Part shown: piece after piece, positions 11,001 to 20,429 of the stretch | How the letters are laid out: every line of letters begins with the position of its first letter | Numbering within the stretch: position 1 is the first letter of the stretch | From: an uncultured Alphaproteobacteria bacterium | GTDB lineage: Bacteria; Pseudomonadota; Alphaproteobacteria; HIMB59; GCA-002718135 | Assembly: GCA_902540265.1 (NCBI GenBank) | Contig: CACBLW010000006.1 | Span: forward strand, 26,592 to 90,591 | Direction: 5' to 3' | Length of the DNA stretch: 64,000 bases | Notes under the pieces: model-generated | The model's input: the letters and a program-made list of their open reading frames with translations, nothing else | Database searches by the model: none | Told to the model about the DNA's origin: nothing | Position numbers and translations under genes: made by a program

Positions 11001-11156
11001 TTCATTTACAATTTGTTCAGCTCTCGCTTTAATATCTTTTCTTTTATCAACATAATTTGGTTCAAGATATTTTATTAAATTATCTACAATTATTGATTCA
11101 TCAAACGATACTACTTGATCAATTTCAAATAATGTATTTACGGCAATATTTGGCAT
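8022..11156 (-). CDS. putA: Bifunctional proline dehydrogenase / L-glutamate gamma-semialdehyde dehydrogenase
   Basis: 1044 aa; ProDH part (GVSVKLSALHPRYE, VRLVKGAYWDSEIKYAQ, FATHNA) and ALDH part (ISPWNFPIAIFTGQIAAAL-like, LFTGSSETA, TAETGGQNFMIVDSSAL, SAGQRCSALRVL, EVFGPILH). Confidence 0.95.
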   Translation of the reverse strand: MPNIAVNTLFEIDQVVSFDESIIVDNLIKYLEPNYVDKRKDIKARAEQIVNESRKSIGIIKSPIENLLQEYQLNSEEGTVLLCLAEALLRIPDQKTIDRLLEDKFTSTDWKKHTGFDKGLFVNASSWAFFLTGNILKRNKLDQNKLEENYKSFIKKNSEPVFRTVVRKAVMVLAKQFVFKAKMDEAVKFTNSEKYKRNLFSFDMLGEGARTDEDAHKYYLEYLKSIEFTGKKLLNNLDPTLSNGVSVKLSALHPRYERHKFAQLKKELLPKLIELGLLAKKYNIQLCIDAEEDNRLILSLKIFELLINDERLKNWNGLGLALQAYQKRAFYIIDWLNNLANKNNKVIPVRLVKGAYWDSEIKYAQVSGFDDYSVFTRKPLTDLSWMACAIKLIKYQKNIFPAFATHNAYSIAFIEEIARGSKFEFQRIHGMADILHNYFNKNSNLEKSKCRIYAPVGDYEDLLPYLMRRLLENGANTSFVNKLNDKNFKVEEFVIDPIDIIKKYNEYGNPYIPKPKDIFLPIRKNSKGVNLESENTILDIKKIFDKNKKEYLANSIINGDEKTTKNEINIFSPFLKDEMIGKVTFANNLLVYEAIEIANNYLKTWKLISIEDKCKIIDRFVDLLEVNKNELIRICVEEAGKTIKDAIDDLREAIDFCYYYSNQSKKIFLEDEILIGPTGEKNILKYESKGVFFCISPWNFPIAIFTGQIIAALLTGNTVIAKPAEQTSIIAYKLIKILLEAGLPKEALQLVLGDGESIGDEVLKNKHIKGVLFTGSSETANNIQLNLNQRKEIISLTAETGGQNFMIVDSSALTEQVVDDVIESAFNSAGQRCSALRVLAIQDEVYDKTINMLIGATKKLKVGLPYLLDTDIGPLIDIKAKNKILKHLDRFKEKILFNSELDKNLEGFFIQPTLIEINDLKEIDEEVFGPILHIVRYSSDKIDNLVDEINNLNYGLTLGIHSRIDSTINFISNNVNVGNIYINRNITGAVVGSQPFGGRGLSGTGPKAGGPNYLLNLLNEKTLSNDITASGGNTSLLMLSDEND

Positions 11157-11231
11157 ATTTTAAAATTAATAATTAATGAAATTATCATTTTAATAATATA
11201 ATCACAATTTGTTTAAATGAATAAGTAAACC

Positions 11232-12035
11232 ATGAAAATAGATGAAAATACATTACTTCAATTGTGTAATGCAGCTATCACTGCAGGAAATAGGGTTCTA
11301 GACTTTTATGAACTTGACACTGAGATTATTTATAAAAAAGATGAATCCCCATTAACTAAAGCAGATTTAGATTCTAATAAAATATTACAAAGTAGTATCT
11401 CTAAAATTACCCCAAACATACCAATATTAAGTGAGGAAGAATTTATTGCATGGGATACAAGAAAAAATTGGAAAAAATATTGGTTAATTGATCCTCTAGA
11501 CGGCACAAAAGAATTCATAAAAAAAAATGGCGAATTTACAATTAACATTGCGCTAATTGAATATAATCAACCAGTCTTAGGTATTATTTATGCCCCAGCG
11601 TTAGGAAGCTTATTTTTTTCAAAAAAAAATTGTGGTTCTTATAAAATTTATACGAAAAGCAATCTTGATACTTTTAATAATTCAGAAAAAATTTCTGTAA
11701 AATATAAAAATAAAGAAAAAATTATTGTTTTAGGAAGTAGGTCGCATTCAAACGTAGCTTTTGACAATTGGGTTAAAAATAAATTTACTGACTTTGAAAT
11801 AATTGAAAAGGGAAGCTCACTTAAATTTTGTGAGATCGCTGAAGGCAAAGCAGATATTTATCCAAGATTTGGACCAACTTCTGAATGGGATATTGCTGCT
11901 GGTCATATAATTTTATTGGAATCAGGTGGAAAACTTAAAAGTATAGATAACAAAGATTTAGTATATAATACAAAAGAAGATATTCTTAACCCGCATTTTT
12001 TTGCATATGCAGACGATGCTTTAATAAAAAACTAA
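11232..12035 (+). CDS. cysQ: 3'(2'),5'-bisphosphate nucleotidase
   Basis: 267 aa; inositol monophosphatase fold, [47 protein letters not shown]; directly upstream of cysD. Confidence 0.9.
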   Translation: MKIDENTLLQLCNAAITAGNRVLDFYELDTEIIYKKDESPLTKADLDSNKILQSSISKITPNIPILSEEEFIAWDTRKNWKKYWLIDPLDGTKEFIKKNGEFTINIALIEYNQPVLGIIYAPALGSLFFSKKNCGSYKIYTKSNLDTFNNSEKISVKYKNKEKIIVLGSRSHSNVAFDNWVKNKFTDFEIIEKGSSLKFCEIAEGKADIYPRFGPTSEWDIAAGHIILLESGGKLKSIDNKDLVYNTKEDILNPHFFAYADDALIKN

Positions 12036-12934
12036 TGAAAAATAATCATCTTAAAAAACTAGAGACAGAGAGTATTCATATTATTAGAGAGGTTGCCGCA
12101 GAGTTTTCAAATCCTGTTATGCTCTATTCAATTGGAAAAGATTCATCTGTTATGCTCCACTTAACAATGAAAGCTTTTTCACCAAATAAAATCCCATTTA
12201 AACTTTTACATGTAGATACAACATGGAAGTTTAAAGAAATGATAAAATTTAGAGATGAAGTTTCTAAAAAATATAACTTGGATTTAATTGTTCATATAAA
12301 TCAAGAGGGTGTTAAAAAAAATATTGGTCCAATATCCCATGGATCAAAAACACATACAGACATAATGAAAACACAGTCTTTAAAACAAGCCTTAAGTAAA
12401 TTTAAATTTGACGCTGCTTTTGGTGGTGCAAGAAGGGATGAAGAAAAATCTAGAGCTAAAGAAAGAGTTTTTTCTTTTAGAGATATAAATCATCGTTGGG
12501 ATCCTAAAAATCAGAGACCTGAATTGTGGAGCCTTTTTAATACAAAAATAGGTAATAACGAGAGTGTAAGAGTATTTCCTCTATCAAATTGGACAGAACT
12601 TGACATTTGGCAATATATTTATGAAGAAAATATTCCAATTGTCCCCCTCTATTTAGCAAAAAAAAGACCAGTAATATTAAGAGATAACGTGCTCATAATG
12701 GTAGATGATGACAGATTAAAAATTAAAGAAGAAGAAAAAATAGAAACTAAATTAGTTAGATTTAGAACTTTAGGATGTTATCCACTAACAGCTGCTATTG
12801 AGTCAAAAGCTTCTAGTGTTGAAGAAATAATAATAGAATTGCTTGAATCCAATAATTCAGAGAGGCAAGGCCGGCTTATTGATACAGATCAAATTGGATC
12901 TATGGAAATTAAAAAACGAGATGGTTATTTTTAA
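12035..12934 (+). CDS. cysD: Sulfate adenylyltransferase subunit 2
   Basis: 299 aa; [68 protein letters not shown]. Confidence 0.96.
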   Translation: MKNNHLKKLETESIHIIREVAAEFSNPVMLYSIGKDSSVMLHLTMKAFSPNKIPFKLLHVDTTWKFKEMIKFRDEVSKKYNLDLIVHINQEGVKKNIGPISHGSKTHTDIMKTQSLKQALSKFKFDAAFGGARRDEEKSRAKERVFSFRDINHRWDPKNQRPELWSLFNTKIGNNESVRVFPLSNWTELDIWQYIYEENIPIVPLYLAKKRPVILRDNVLIMVDDDRLKIKEEEKIETKLVRFRTLGCYPLTAAIESKASSVEEIIIELLESNNSERQGRLIDTDQIGSMEIKKRDGYF

Positions 12935-14805
12935 TGGATATAAATACCTTTTTTAAAAAACAGAATTCAAAAAATCAGGTTAAAATTCTTACATGTGGAT
13001 CAGTTGATGATGGTAAATCAACATTAATTGGAAGACTTCTATTTGATTCAAAAAGTATTTTTCATGATCAGATTTCACAAGCCGAATATGAAAGTGAAAA
13101 ATATGGAACTCAGGGTAAAGATATTGATCTCGCTTTGTTAATTGATGGATTGCAAGCTGAAAGAGAGCAAGGAATAACAATTGATGTAGCTTATCGATAT
13201 TTTGAAACACAAAAATGTAAATTTATTATTGCGGACACACCTGGTCATGAGGAATATACAAGAAACATGGCAACAGGTGCATCAAATTCTGATGTAGGGA
13301 TTGTACTAATTGATTCAACTAAAGGTATATTAGATCAAACAAAACGGCACACTTTCATTCTATCACTTTTAGGAATTAGACATATTATAATAGCAATCAA
13401 CAAAATGGATCTTGTAAATTATGATGAAGATATATTTACAAAAATAACAAAAAAATTTGAAATAATTTCAACAGATTTTGATTTTACTTCAAAAGATTAT
13501 ATTCCGATGTCTGCTCTAAAAGGAGATAATGTTTTTAGTGCTTCTAAAAATATGCCATGGTATCAAAAAGAAACTTTAATAAATACGTTAGAAAATTTAA
13601 AATTAACTAAAGATAATAAAAATGATAATTTCTGTATGCCTGTTCAATGGGTAAATAGATCCACTTCTGATTTTAGAGGATATAGTGGAACAGTAGTGTC
13701 TGGCTCAATTAATATTAATGATAAAATTTATACAACAACTTCAAGTGAAGTCGCAAAAATAAATAAAATTATTACTCCAGAAGGAAATATGAAGAATGCT
13801 ACGAATGGCCAAGCTGTTACTCTAACTTTGGACAAAGAAATCGATATTTCTAGAGGAGATTTAATTACAAGTAATTTAGATGACATAAAAATTACAGATC
13901 AGTTTGCTGCTCACATCATTTGGATGAATAACGAAAAGATGTTACCTGAAAGAAATTATATATTTAGATTTACAAACTCATACATAACAGGAAAAATTAC
14001 TGATTTAGTTCACAAAATAAATATTAATTCATATGAAAAAATTGCCTCAAAGTCTTTGAAATTAAACGATATTGGTTATTGCAAAATTGCGTTGAGTAGA
14101 AAAACATTTATTCAATCATACAATGACAATAATCAACTTGGAAGTTTTGTAATCATTGATCAATTTAATAATTTAACTGTTGGTGCTGGGGTTATTGATT
14201 ATGAACTTAGAAGAGCAAGTAATATTTCATGGCATGAAATGTCTGTTGACAAAGTGAAGAGATCAAAGATGAATTCTCAAAAACCTTCTGTATTATGGTT
14301 CACTGGTCTTTCAGGATCAGGTAAATCTACTATTGCTAATATTTTAGAACAAAAATTACATGATCTAAATAAAAGAACATATTTATTGGATGGTGATAAT
14401 ATCAGACATGGTCTTAACAAAGACTTAGGATTTACAGATGAAGATAGGGTAGAAAATATAAGGAGGGTTTCAGAAGTCGCAAAATTAATGACTGATGCTG
14501 GATTAATTACTTTAGTTTCATTTATATCCCCTTTTAAATCAGAAAGAAAAATGGCAAGAGATTTATTTGAAGATAGTGAGTTTGTTGAAATTTTCGTGGA
14601 TACACCATTGGAAGAATGTGAGAGTCGAGATCCAAAAGGATTATATAAAAAAGCTAGATCAGGAATATTAAAAAATTTTACAGGAATAGATTCAGATTAT
14701 GAGGTACCTTCTGATTCAGAAATTAAATTGAAAACACTTTCAAAAAATCCTGAAGAATTAGCTGATGAAGTTTTAGATTTCTTGAAAGTTAATAATATAA
14801 TTTAA
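12934..14805 (+). CDS. cysN: Sulfate adenylyltransferase subunit 1 fused to adenylylsulfate kinase (CysN/CysC)
   Basis: 623 aa; GTPase G1 SVDDGKSTLIGRLL, DTPGHEEYTRNM, NKMD; C-terminal APS kinase FTGLSGSGKSTIANILEQKL, LLDGDNIRHGLNKDLGF. Confidence 0.95.
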   Translation: MDINTFFKKQNSKNQVKILTCGSVDDGKSTLIGRLLFDSKSIFHDQISQAEYESEKYGTQGKDIDLALLIDGLQAEREQGITIDVAYRYFETQKCKFIIADTPGHEEYTRNMATGASNSDVGIVLIDSTKGILDQTKRHTFILSLLGIRHIIIAINKMDLVNYDEDIFTKITKKFEIISTDFDFTSKDYIPMSALKGDNVFSASKNMPWYQKETLINTLENLKLTKDNKNDNFCMPVQWVNRSTSDFRGYSGTVVSGSININDKIYTTTSSEVAKINKIITPEGNMKNATNGQAVTLTLDKEIDISRGDLITSNLDDIKITDQFAAHIIWMNNEKMLPERNYIFRFTNSYITGKITDLVHKININSYEKIASKSLKLNDIGYCKIALSRKTFIQSYNDNNQLGSFVIIDQFNNLTVGAGVIDYELRRASNISWHEMSVDKVKRSKMNSQKPSVLWFTGLSGSGKSTIANILEQKLHDLNKRTYLLDGDNIRHGLNKDLGFTDEDRVENIRRVSEVAKLMTDAGLITLVSFISPFKSERKMARDLFEDSEFVEIFVDTPLEECESRDPKGLYKKARSGILKNFTGIDSDYEVPSDSEIKLKTLSKNPEELADEVLDFLKVNNII

Positions 14806-14807
14806 TT

Positions 14808-16130
14808 TTAATTTTTAATTTTTGAAGCAGGTTTACCATACTCTACATTTAAGCCACCATATCTTCTCACTCTAATATTGCATTGTTCTGCGTGACCAAT
14901 AAATCCCTCAAGATAAGATAGTCTAGATCCATATTCTCCGATAAGTTTAGCTGCTTCATCTGTCATAATTTTTTGATAGGTGTGAGTTTTAATAAACTTA
15001 CCAACCCATAAACCGCCAGTGTATCTTCCAGCTTTTTTAGTAGGAAGAGTATGATTGGTGCCTATTACTTTATCACCATTAGCAACATTAGTTCTAGCTC
15101 CCAAAAATAGAGCTCCATAAGATTTCATATTTTCTAAAAACCAATCATCTTTTTTTGTCATTACTTGTACGTGTTCTGATGCTATTTCATTTGCTTTAGA
15201 TAACATCTCCTCATAGGTGTCACACAAAATAATTTCCCCGTAATCTTTCCAGCTTGTACTCGCTGTTTCTTTAGTAGGTAATATTTCTAAAATTCTATCA
15301 ATCTCTTTAAATGTTTCTTCTGCAAGTTTTCTTGAGTTTGTTATCATAACAGCTGGAGAATTATATCCATGTTCAGCTTGTCCTAATAGATCAGTTGCAC
15401 ATATTTCACCATCAGCAGTTTCATCAGCAATAACCATTGTTTCAGTTGGACCAGCAAATAAATCGATACCAACTCTGCCATACAATTGTCTTTTTGCTTC
15501 AGCAACAAATGCATTGCCAGGTCCAACAAGCATATCAACTGGTTTAATCGTTTCTGTACCAATAGCCATTGCACCTACTCCTTGCATTCCTCCTAAAACA
15601 TAAATTTCGTGAGCACCACCCATTTTCATTGCTGTTACAACTGCTGGATTTGGTTTACCTTTAAAAGGTGGAGTAGTGGCTACAATTCTTGGCACCTTAG
15701 CAACAGAGGCAGTAACAACTGACATATGTGCAGAAGCCACCATTGGAAATTTACCGGCTGGAACATAGCAACCAACTGCTTGTACAGGTATATTCTTATG
15801 ACCTAGAATAACACCTGGGTGCGTTTCTACTTCTAATTCACTTAAAGTTTTTAGTTGTGCTTCAGCAAATGTGCGCACTTGTTTCTGAGCAAATTTAATA
15901 TCTTCTTTATCATCATCAGATATTTCACTGATTAATTGATTAATTTGATCTTCATTTAACCTAAAACTATCTGGTGAATAGTTATCAAATTTTTGAGATA
16001 ACTCTCTAATGTGTTTATCACCTTCTGACTCAATTTTACTTAATGTTTCCTCAACAATTTTTTTTACTTTATCATTATCTTCAATTCTTTGTTTTACATC
16101 TAATCCTTTTTTTAAATATTCAATTGCCAT
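14808..16130 (-). CDS. Histidinol dehydrogenase-family protein, probably sulfopropanediol-dehydrogenase-like (HpsN type)
   Basis: 440 aa; VGCYVPAGKFPMVASAHMSVVTA, GPGNAFVAEAKRQLYG, DLFAGPTETMVIAD, ASEHVQVM, GTNHTLPTKKAGRYTGGLWVGKFIKT. No other his genes nearby. Confidence 0.75.
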   Translation of the reverse strand: MAIEYLKKGLDVKQRIEDNDKVKKIVEETLSKIESEGDKHIRELSQKFDNYSPDSFRLNEDQINQLISEISDDDKEDIKFAQKQVRTFAEAQLKTLSELEVETHPGVILGHKNIPVQAVGCYVPAGKFPMVASAHMSVVTASVAKVPRIVATTPPFKGKPNPAVVTAMKMGGAHEIYVLGGMQGVGAMAIGTETIKPVDMLVGPGNAFVAEAKRQLYGRVGIDLFAGPTETMVIADETADGEICATDLLGQAEHGYNSPAVMITNSRKLAEETFKEIDRILEILPTKETASTSWKDYGEIILCDTYEEMLSKANEIASEHVQVMTKKDDWFLENMKSYGALFLGARTNVANGDKVIGTNHTLPTKKAGRYTGGLWVGKFIKTHTYQKIMTDEAAKLIGEYGSRLSYLEGFIGHAEQCNIRVRRYGGLNVEYGKPASKIKN

Positions 16131-16132
16131 AA

Positions 16133-17230
16133 TTATTTTTTATGAATTAATTTAAAGATATCAATACCTATTTGATCGAGTATGTGTGCTATATCAATTG
16201 GTACCCAATTTTCCCTAATAAGTCCTTCATGATGTAAATAAAAATCCATTACTCTCATTGTTATTTTTTTATGAGTTGGTTCATACCCTAGCCAATCACT
16301 AGATCCATGGACACATTGGATACTATGCCAACCCCCAGTCATTGAATAATTTCCATCCCCAATTTCAATGTAATGACCAATTTTCCAATAATCTCTGTCC
16401 TTAAATGTAAGTCTAAATGGGAGTTGGTGATGATCAACAAAACCATTTAAACCTCTAGCTGTGCCTATACCACTTGGTCCATACCACATCATTTTTGGAT
16501 GCCAATAATCTTGTTGAGGATGATTAATTAATTTTTCTTTTATTTGATCTTTTGTAAGACCTGGTTCAGTCTCGGGTTTAATATTTAAACTTCTTTGCAT
16601 AGTTAAATCTTGATTTAAAGATTGAAGAGATAATTCCTTATCTAAATTTTGATTATTTTCTCCATCACCTGTAATAGGAGAAGGCCACATACCCTCTACA
16701 CCAAGAGATTTATTAATGGGCCAATGACCAGCCTGACGAATAAAATCTACAGTATCAATCAATGTGTAGGATTTTATTATTTTGTTATTAGTTATTTGAT
16801 GTGCCTCACATGTTCGAAGATGAATTGTTTTGTTTGTTGGTTTAACGCCCAACCATTCATTTGAAAATGTTCCAGTTAAATGACTAACAAATGAAACAAA
16901 AACTTTATCTCTGAATGCTCCACCAATAACTAGATTATTTCTTCTTTCAAGATCAGGAAATGCTTTTTTTAAAGGTATTAAATATTTATTTTTTATTTCT
17001 TCAATTCCCTTAATTTCATTAACTGGATGAAAGCCATTAAGCTCTGCATCTACATGATATAAATTTTCAAGATTATCTTCTAAATCTTCAATAGAACATT
17101 CAGCAATTTTATTTAATAAATTTTTAAAATATTTTTTGTTTTCGATATTTATTTTTGGATCAAGATCTAAATGAATTATGTTTGAGTTACCTTTTTCACC
17201 TGTATCAAAGTTTTGTATTTTATTTGCCAT
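16133..17230 (-). CDS. Tandem SnoaL-like (NTF2-fold) protein, two domains
   Basis: 365 aa; two repeated modules (LIPLKKAFPDLERRNNLVIGG...GVKPTNKTIHLRTCE and MMWYGPSGIGTARGLNGF...GYEPTHKKITMRVMDFY). Confidence 0.75.
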   Translation of the reverse strand: MANKIQNFDTGEKGNSNIIHLDLDPKINIENKKYFKNLLNKIAECSIEDLEDNLENLYHVDAELNGFHPVNEIKGIEEIKNKYLIPLKKAFPDLERRNNLVIGGAFRDKVFVSFVSHLTGTFSNEWLGVKPTNKTIHLRTCEAHQITNNKIIKSYTLIDTVDFIRQAGHWPINKSLGVEGMWPSPITGDGENNQNLDKELSLQSLNQDLTMQRSLNIKPETEPGLTKDQIKEKLINHPQQDYWHPKMMWYGPSGIGTARGLNGFVDHHQLPFRLTFKDRDYWKIGHYIEIGDGNYSMTGGWHSIQCVHGSSDWLGYEPTHKKITMRVMDFYLHHEGLIRENWVPIDIAHILDQIGIDIFKLIHKK

Positions 17231-17268
17231 AATAATTTAATAACACTATTGTTAAATTATAATTGATT

Positions 17269-17286
17269 TATTCATTATTTTGAATA
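17269..17286. promoter_or_regulatory. Putative operator TATTCA-N6-TGAATA between divergent SnoaL and bicupin genes
   Basis: TATTCA-TTATTT-TGAATA; also nested in TTTTGAATA-A-TATTCAAAA (17278-17296). Same half-sites and spacing recur at 21471 and 24118. Confidence 0.6.
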
Positions 17287-17321
17287 ATATTCAAAAAAAA
17301 TGAATAAAAGATCATAACAAT

Positions 17322-18293
17322 ATGTCAATTAATATTACAACTAGATTAGCAAAATTCGATGAACTTATTCCTAGTAATATTCCATTTGTTGAGGGAAAAT
17401 TAAAAGGTCATCAAGATAGAAAAAATTATTCAGTAATAGGCCCTGGTGTCAGTGAAGATGCTAAACAAAACGTTAAAATAGCTGAAGAACATGGTTTTAA
17501 TATTGGTGCGGTAAGCGCTGCTCCAATGAATGGTTCTGGTTTACATAGTCATACAACTGCAGAAGTTTTTATCATTCATTCAGGCGCTTGGCGTTTTTAC
17601 TGGGGCGTTGATGGTACAGAGGGAGAAGTAATCCTAAAAAAAGGTGATATTGCTTCTTTTCCTACAAATATGTTCAGAGGTTTTCAAAATGTAAGTGATG
17701 AAGAGGCGCTAATGTTTGTTGTGTTAGGTGAAAATGATCCAGGTGTTATTACTTGGACGCCTAAACTTTTAAAAGATGCAAAAAAATCTGGCATGGTATT
17801 AATGAATGATAATTCTTTAATCGACACAGAGAAACAGAAAATAACAGATGAGACTAAAATTATTCAACCACTAAAAGATAATGAATTAGAGAGTTTCGAC
17901 CATTACTCTTCAGAAGACATTGAAAAATTTGTTATTCGATTTAATGATAAAGATAAATACTTTGTAGATGATGATCACTATCAATCTAATAAAATTATTA
18001 ACTATATTGATCAGTTTCAAATTCATGATAAATCTTTTATGCCAAATATACCGCATTCAACAGGTTTTAGCCTTTCACTTCTGAACGGCAAGAGTGCTCA
18101 TATACATGAATACAAACTAGAGAAATCAGAAGTGTATCATTGTTTATCTGGCGAATGGGAAATAGATTGTGATGGAGATAAAGTAGTAATTAAAGAAAAG
18201 GATACCTTTTCAGTACCAAAAAATTCACTACGTTCAATCAGACAGATAAGTGATCATGATGGTAATTTATTTATAATACGACAAACTAATTAA
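17322..18293 (+). CDS. Bicupin family protein
   Basis: 323 aa; N-terminal cupin GSGLHSHTTAEVFIIHSGAWRFYWG..GDIASFPTNMFRGFQN and C-terminal cupin HIHEYKLEKSEVYHCLSGEWEI..DTFSVPKNSLRSIRQ. Confidence 0.8.
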   Translation: MSINITTRLAKFDELIPSNIPFVEGKLKGHQDRKNYSVIGPGVSEDAKQNVKIAEEHGFNIGAVSAAPMNGSGLHSHTTAEVFIIHSGAWRFYWGVDGTEGEVILKKGDIASFPTNMFRGFQNVSDEEALMFVVLGENDPGVITWTPKLLKDAKKSGMVLMNDNSLIDTEKQKITDETKIIQPLKDNELESFDHYSSEDIEKFVIRFNDKDKYFVDDDHYQSNKIINYIDQFQIHDKSFMPNIPHSTGFSLSLLNGKSAHIHEYKLEKSEVYHCLSGEWEIDCDGDKVVIKEKDTFSVPKNSLRSIRQISDHDGNLFIIRQTN

Positions 18294-18304
18294 ATATTAA
18301 TTAT

Positions 18305-19297
18305 ATGAAAGGATTTGATGCACAATTCAAAGATTTTCCTGATTATATTTTAAAGATCACATATCAAATTTGGGAAAACAATGATGTTGAAGCAATAAGA
18401 GATTATTATGCTGATACTCCAAACGTAAGTCTTCCAACACCTACAAGATCTCCATCTGGAGTAATTTATGGTGCTGACCCAGTAATTGAAAGTACTTATG
18501 CAAGTAAAAAATTATTTCCCGACAGAACACTTTTAGGTGAAGATGTGATTTGGACAGGAAATGATGATGAGGGATATTTTTCATCACACCGCATTTTATC
18601 AACCTCTACTCATTCTGTTGATGGTATGTATGGGAAAGCGACAGGAAAAAAACTATATTACCGAACTATTGCTGATTGTGCATGCATGAATAATCAAGTT
18701 TATGATGAGTGGCTTGTGAGAGATCAAGGAGCAATTGTGAGACAAATTGGAATTGACCCCAAGAAATTTGCAAGCAATCTAATTAAAGATGAAGGCGGTC
18801 CTGAAAAAGCAAGTAAACCCTTTGATCAAAATACACCTGTTAAATCAATTTATAAATCTCCTGTATTAGCATCTGGTAACATTGGAGAATTATATGCAAA
18901 TATCTTAACTTCTATTATGAACATTAATTTAGAGAAAACAATAAATGATAATTATGACAGAGCCATACAGCAATTTCAACCAGGGGGAAATACTCACCAT
19001 GGTAGAGATGAGGTAATAAAATTTTGGAAGCAACTAAGAGATGCTTTTCCCAATGCACTATTCTCAGTTGAACACATTGCATTTACTGAAGAAAAATATG
19101 AACCTAAAAAAGCTTCAGTTCGATGGTCTATGGTAGGCAAACATGAAGGGGATGGCCTTTTTGGGAAAGCCTCTAATTCAAAAATTTATATAATGGGTAT
19201 CAATCATGTTGAATTTGGAGAAAGAGGTATTAAAAATGAATGGGTTCTCTATGATGAAACTATGATCTGGAAACAAATTTTACTAAAAACAGGTTAA
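18305..19297 (+). CDS. Tandem SnoaL-like (NTF2-fold) protein, two domains
   Basis: 330 aa; MKGFDAQFKDFPDYILKITYQIWENNDVEAIRDYYADT plus a second module with AFPNALFSVEHIAFTEE; paralogous to 21542..22681. Confidence 0.75.
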   Translation: MKGFDAQFKDFPDYILKITYQIWENNDVEAIRDYYADTPNVSLPTPTRSPSGVIYGADPVIESTYASKKLFPDRTLLGEDVIWTGNDDEGYFSSHRILSTSTHSVDGMYGKATGKKLYYRTIADCACMNNQVYDEWLVRDQGAIVRQIGIDPKKFASNLIKDEGGPEKASKPFDQNTPVKSIYKSPVLASGNIGELYANILTSIMNINLEKTINDNYDRAIQQFQPGGNTHHGRDEVIKFWKQLRDAFPNALFSVEHIAFTEEKYEPKKASVRWSMVGKHEGDGLFGKASNSKIYIMGINHVEFGERGIKNEWVLYDETMIWKQILLKTG

Positions 19298-19301
19298 TTT
19301 A

Positions 19302-20429
19302 ATGTCTAATATTTTAACAACACATGTTGGAAGCCTTCCTAGATCAAAAGAACTTTCAGAATTTTTATTTGCAAAAGACAAGGGAGAGAAATTTAGTCAA
19401 AGTAGTTTTGATCAAGTATTAAAAAAAAACGTCGAAAGTGTGGTGAAGAAACAACTTGATGTTGGAATTAATTTTGTCAGTGATGGGGAGATGAGTAAAA
19501 TCAGTTATGCTACATATATTAAAGACAGAATTGATGGTTTTTCAGGTGAAAGTGAAAGAAGAGCACCTGCTGATCTTGATGATTTTCCAGAATATAAAGA
19601 AAAGATTGCTAAAAGTGGAGGCACACCAACTTACACCAGGCCATGTTGCACAAACGAATTAAAAGTAAAAGATGAAACGTCTCTTCTACAGGATATAAAT
19701 AATTTTAAAAATTCACTTGATAAATTAAATCACCAACATGCATTTATGAACTCAGCTTCACCTGGTGTCATAAATGTTTTTATGCCAAATAAATTTTATA
19801 GTACCGAAGATGAATATTTGGATAAATTATCTAATATTATGGCTAAAGAATACGAGGCTATAACAAAATCAAATATCCAAGTTCAGTTAGATTGCCCAGA
19901 CCTTGCTTTAGCAAGACACATGAACTTTAAAAATTTATCTGAGGATGAATTTATCAAACGTGCAGAACTACAAATTGAATGCCTAAACTCAGCATTATCT
20001 AATGTAGATGTTGAACAAACTAGAATGCATATATGTTGGGGTAATTATGAAGGGCCCCACACACACGATATTGCTCTAGAGAAAATATTACCTATAATTT
20101 TGAAATCAAAGATAAAATACTTTCTGATTGAATCTTCTAATCCTAGGCACGCACATGAATGGAAAGTTTTTCAAGATATAAAGTTACCAAAAGATAAAGT
20201 CCTAGTTCCTGGCGTAATCGACTCAACCTCTAATTTTGTTGAACATCCGGAAGTTGTTGCAGATAGATTAATTCAGTTTTCTACAGTCATTCCAAAAGAT
20301 CAATTAATGGCAGGGACAGATTGTGGTTTTAGTACATTTGCTGGTTTTGGAAAAATTGATGAAAAAATTTGTTATGAAAAGCTCCAGGCATTAGTTGAGG
20401 GTACTAAACTTGCCTCAAAAGTTATCTAA
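19302..20429 (+). CDS. MetE-like (cobalamin-independent methionine synthase C-terminal domain) family protein
   Basis: 375 aa; TTHVGSLPRSKELSEFLFA, QLDCPDLALARH, HICWGNYEGPHTHD, VLVPGVIDSTSNFVEHPEVVADRL, GTDCGFSTFAG. Confidence 0.82.
   Translation: MSNILTTHVGSLPRSKELSEFLFAKDKGEKFSQSSFDQVLKKNVESVVKKQLDVGINFVSDGEMSKISYATYIKDRIDGFSGESERRAPADLDDFPEYKEKIAKSGGTPTYTRPCCTNELKVKDETSLLQDINNFKNSLDKLNHQHAFMNSASPGVINVFMPNKFYSTEDEYLDKLSNIMAKEYEAITKSNIQVQLDCPDLALARHMNFKNLSEDEFIKRAELQIECLNSALSNVDVEQTRMHICWGNYEGPHTHDIALEKILPIILKSKIKYFLIESSNPRHAHEWKVFQDIKLPKDKVLVPGVIDSTSNFVEHPEVVADRLIQFSTVIPKDQLMAGTDCGFSTFAGFGKIDEKICYEKLQALVEGTKLASKVI

Noticed and set aside
14808-16130. Histidine biosynthesis hisD
   Set aside because: No other his genes in the window, operon context with a SnoaL gene, and C-terminal motifs closer to HpsN-type dehydrogenases. 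Not excluded without phylogeny.
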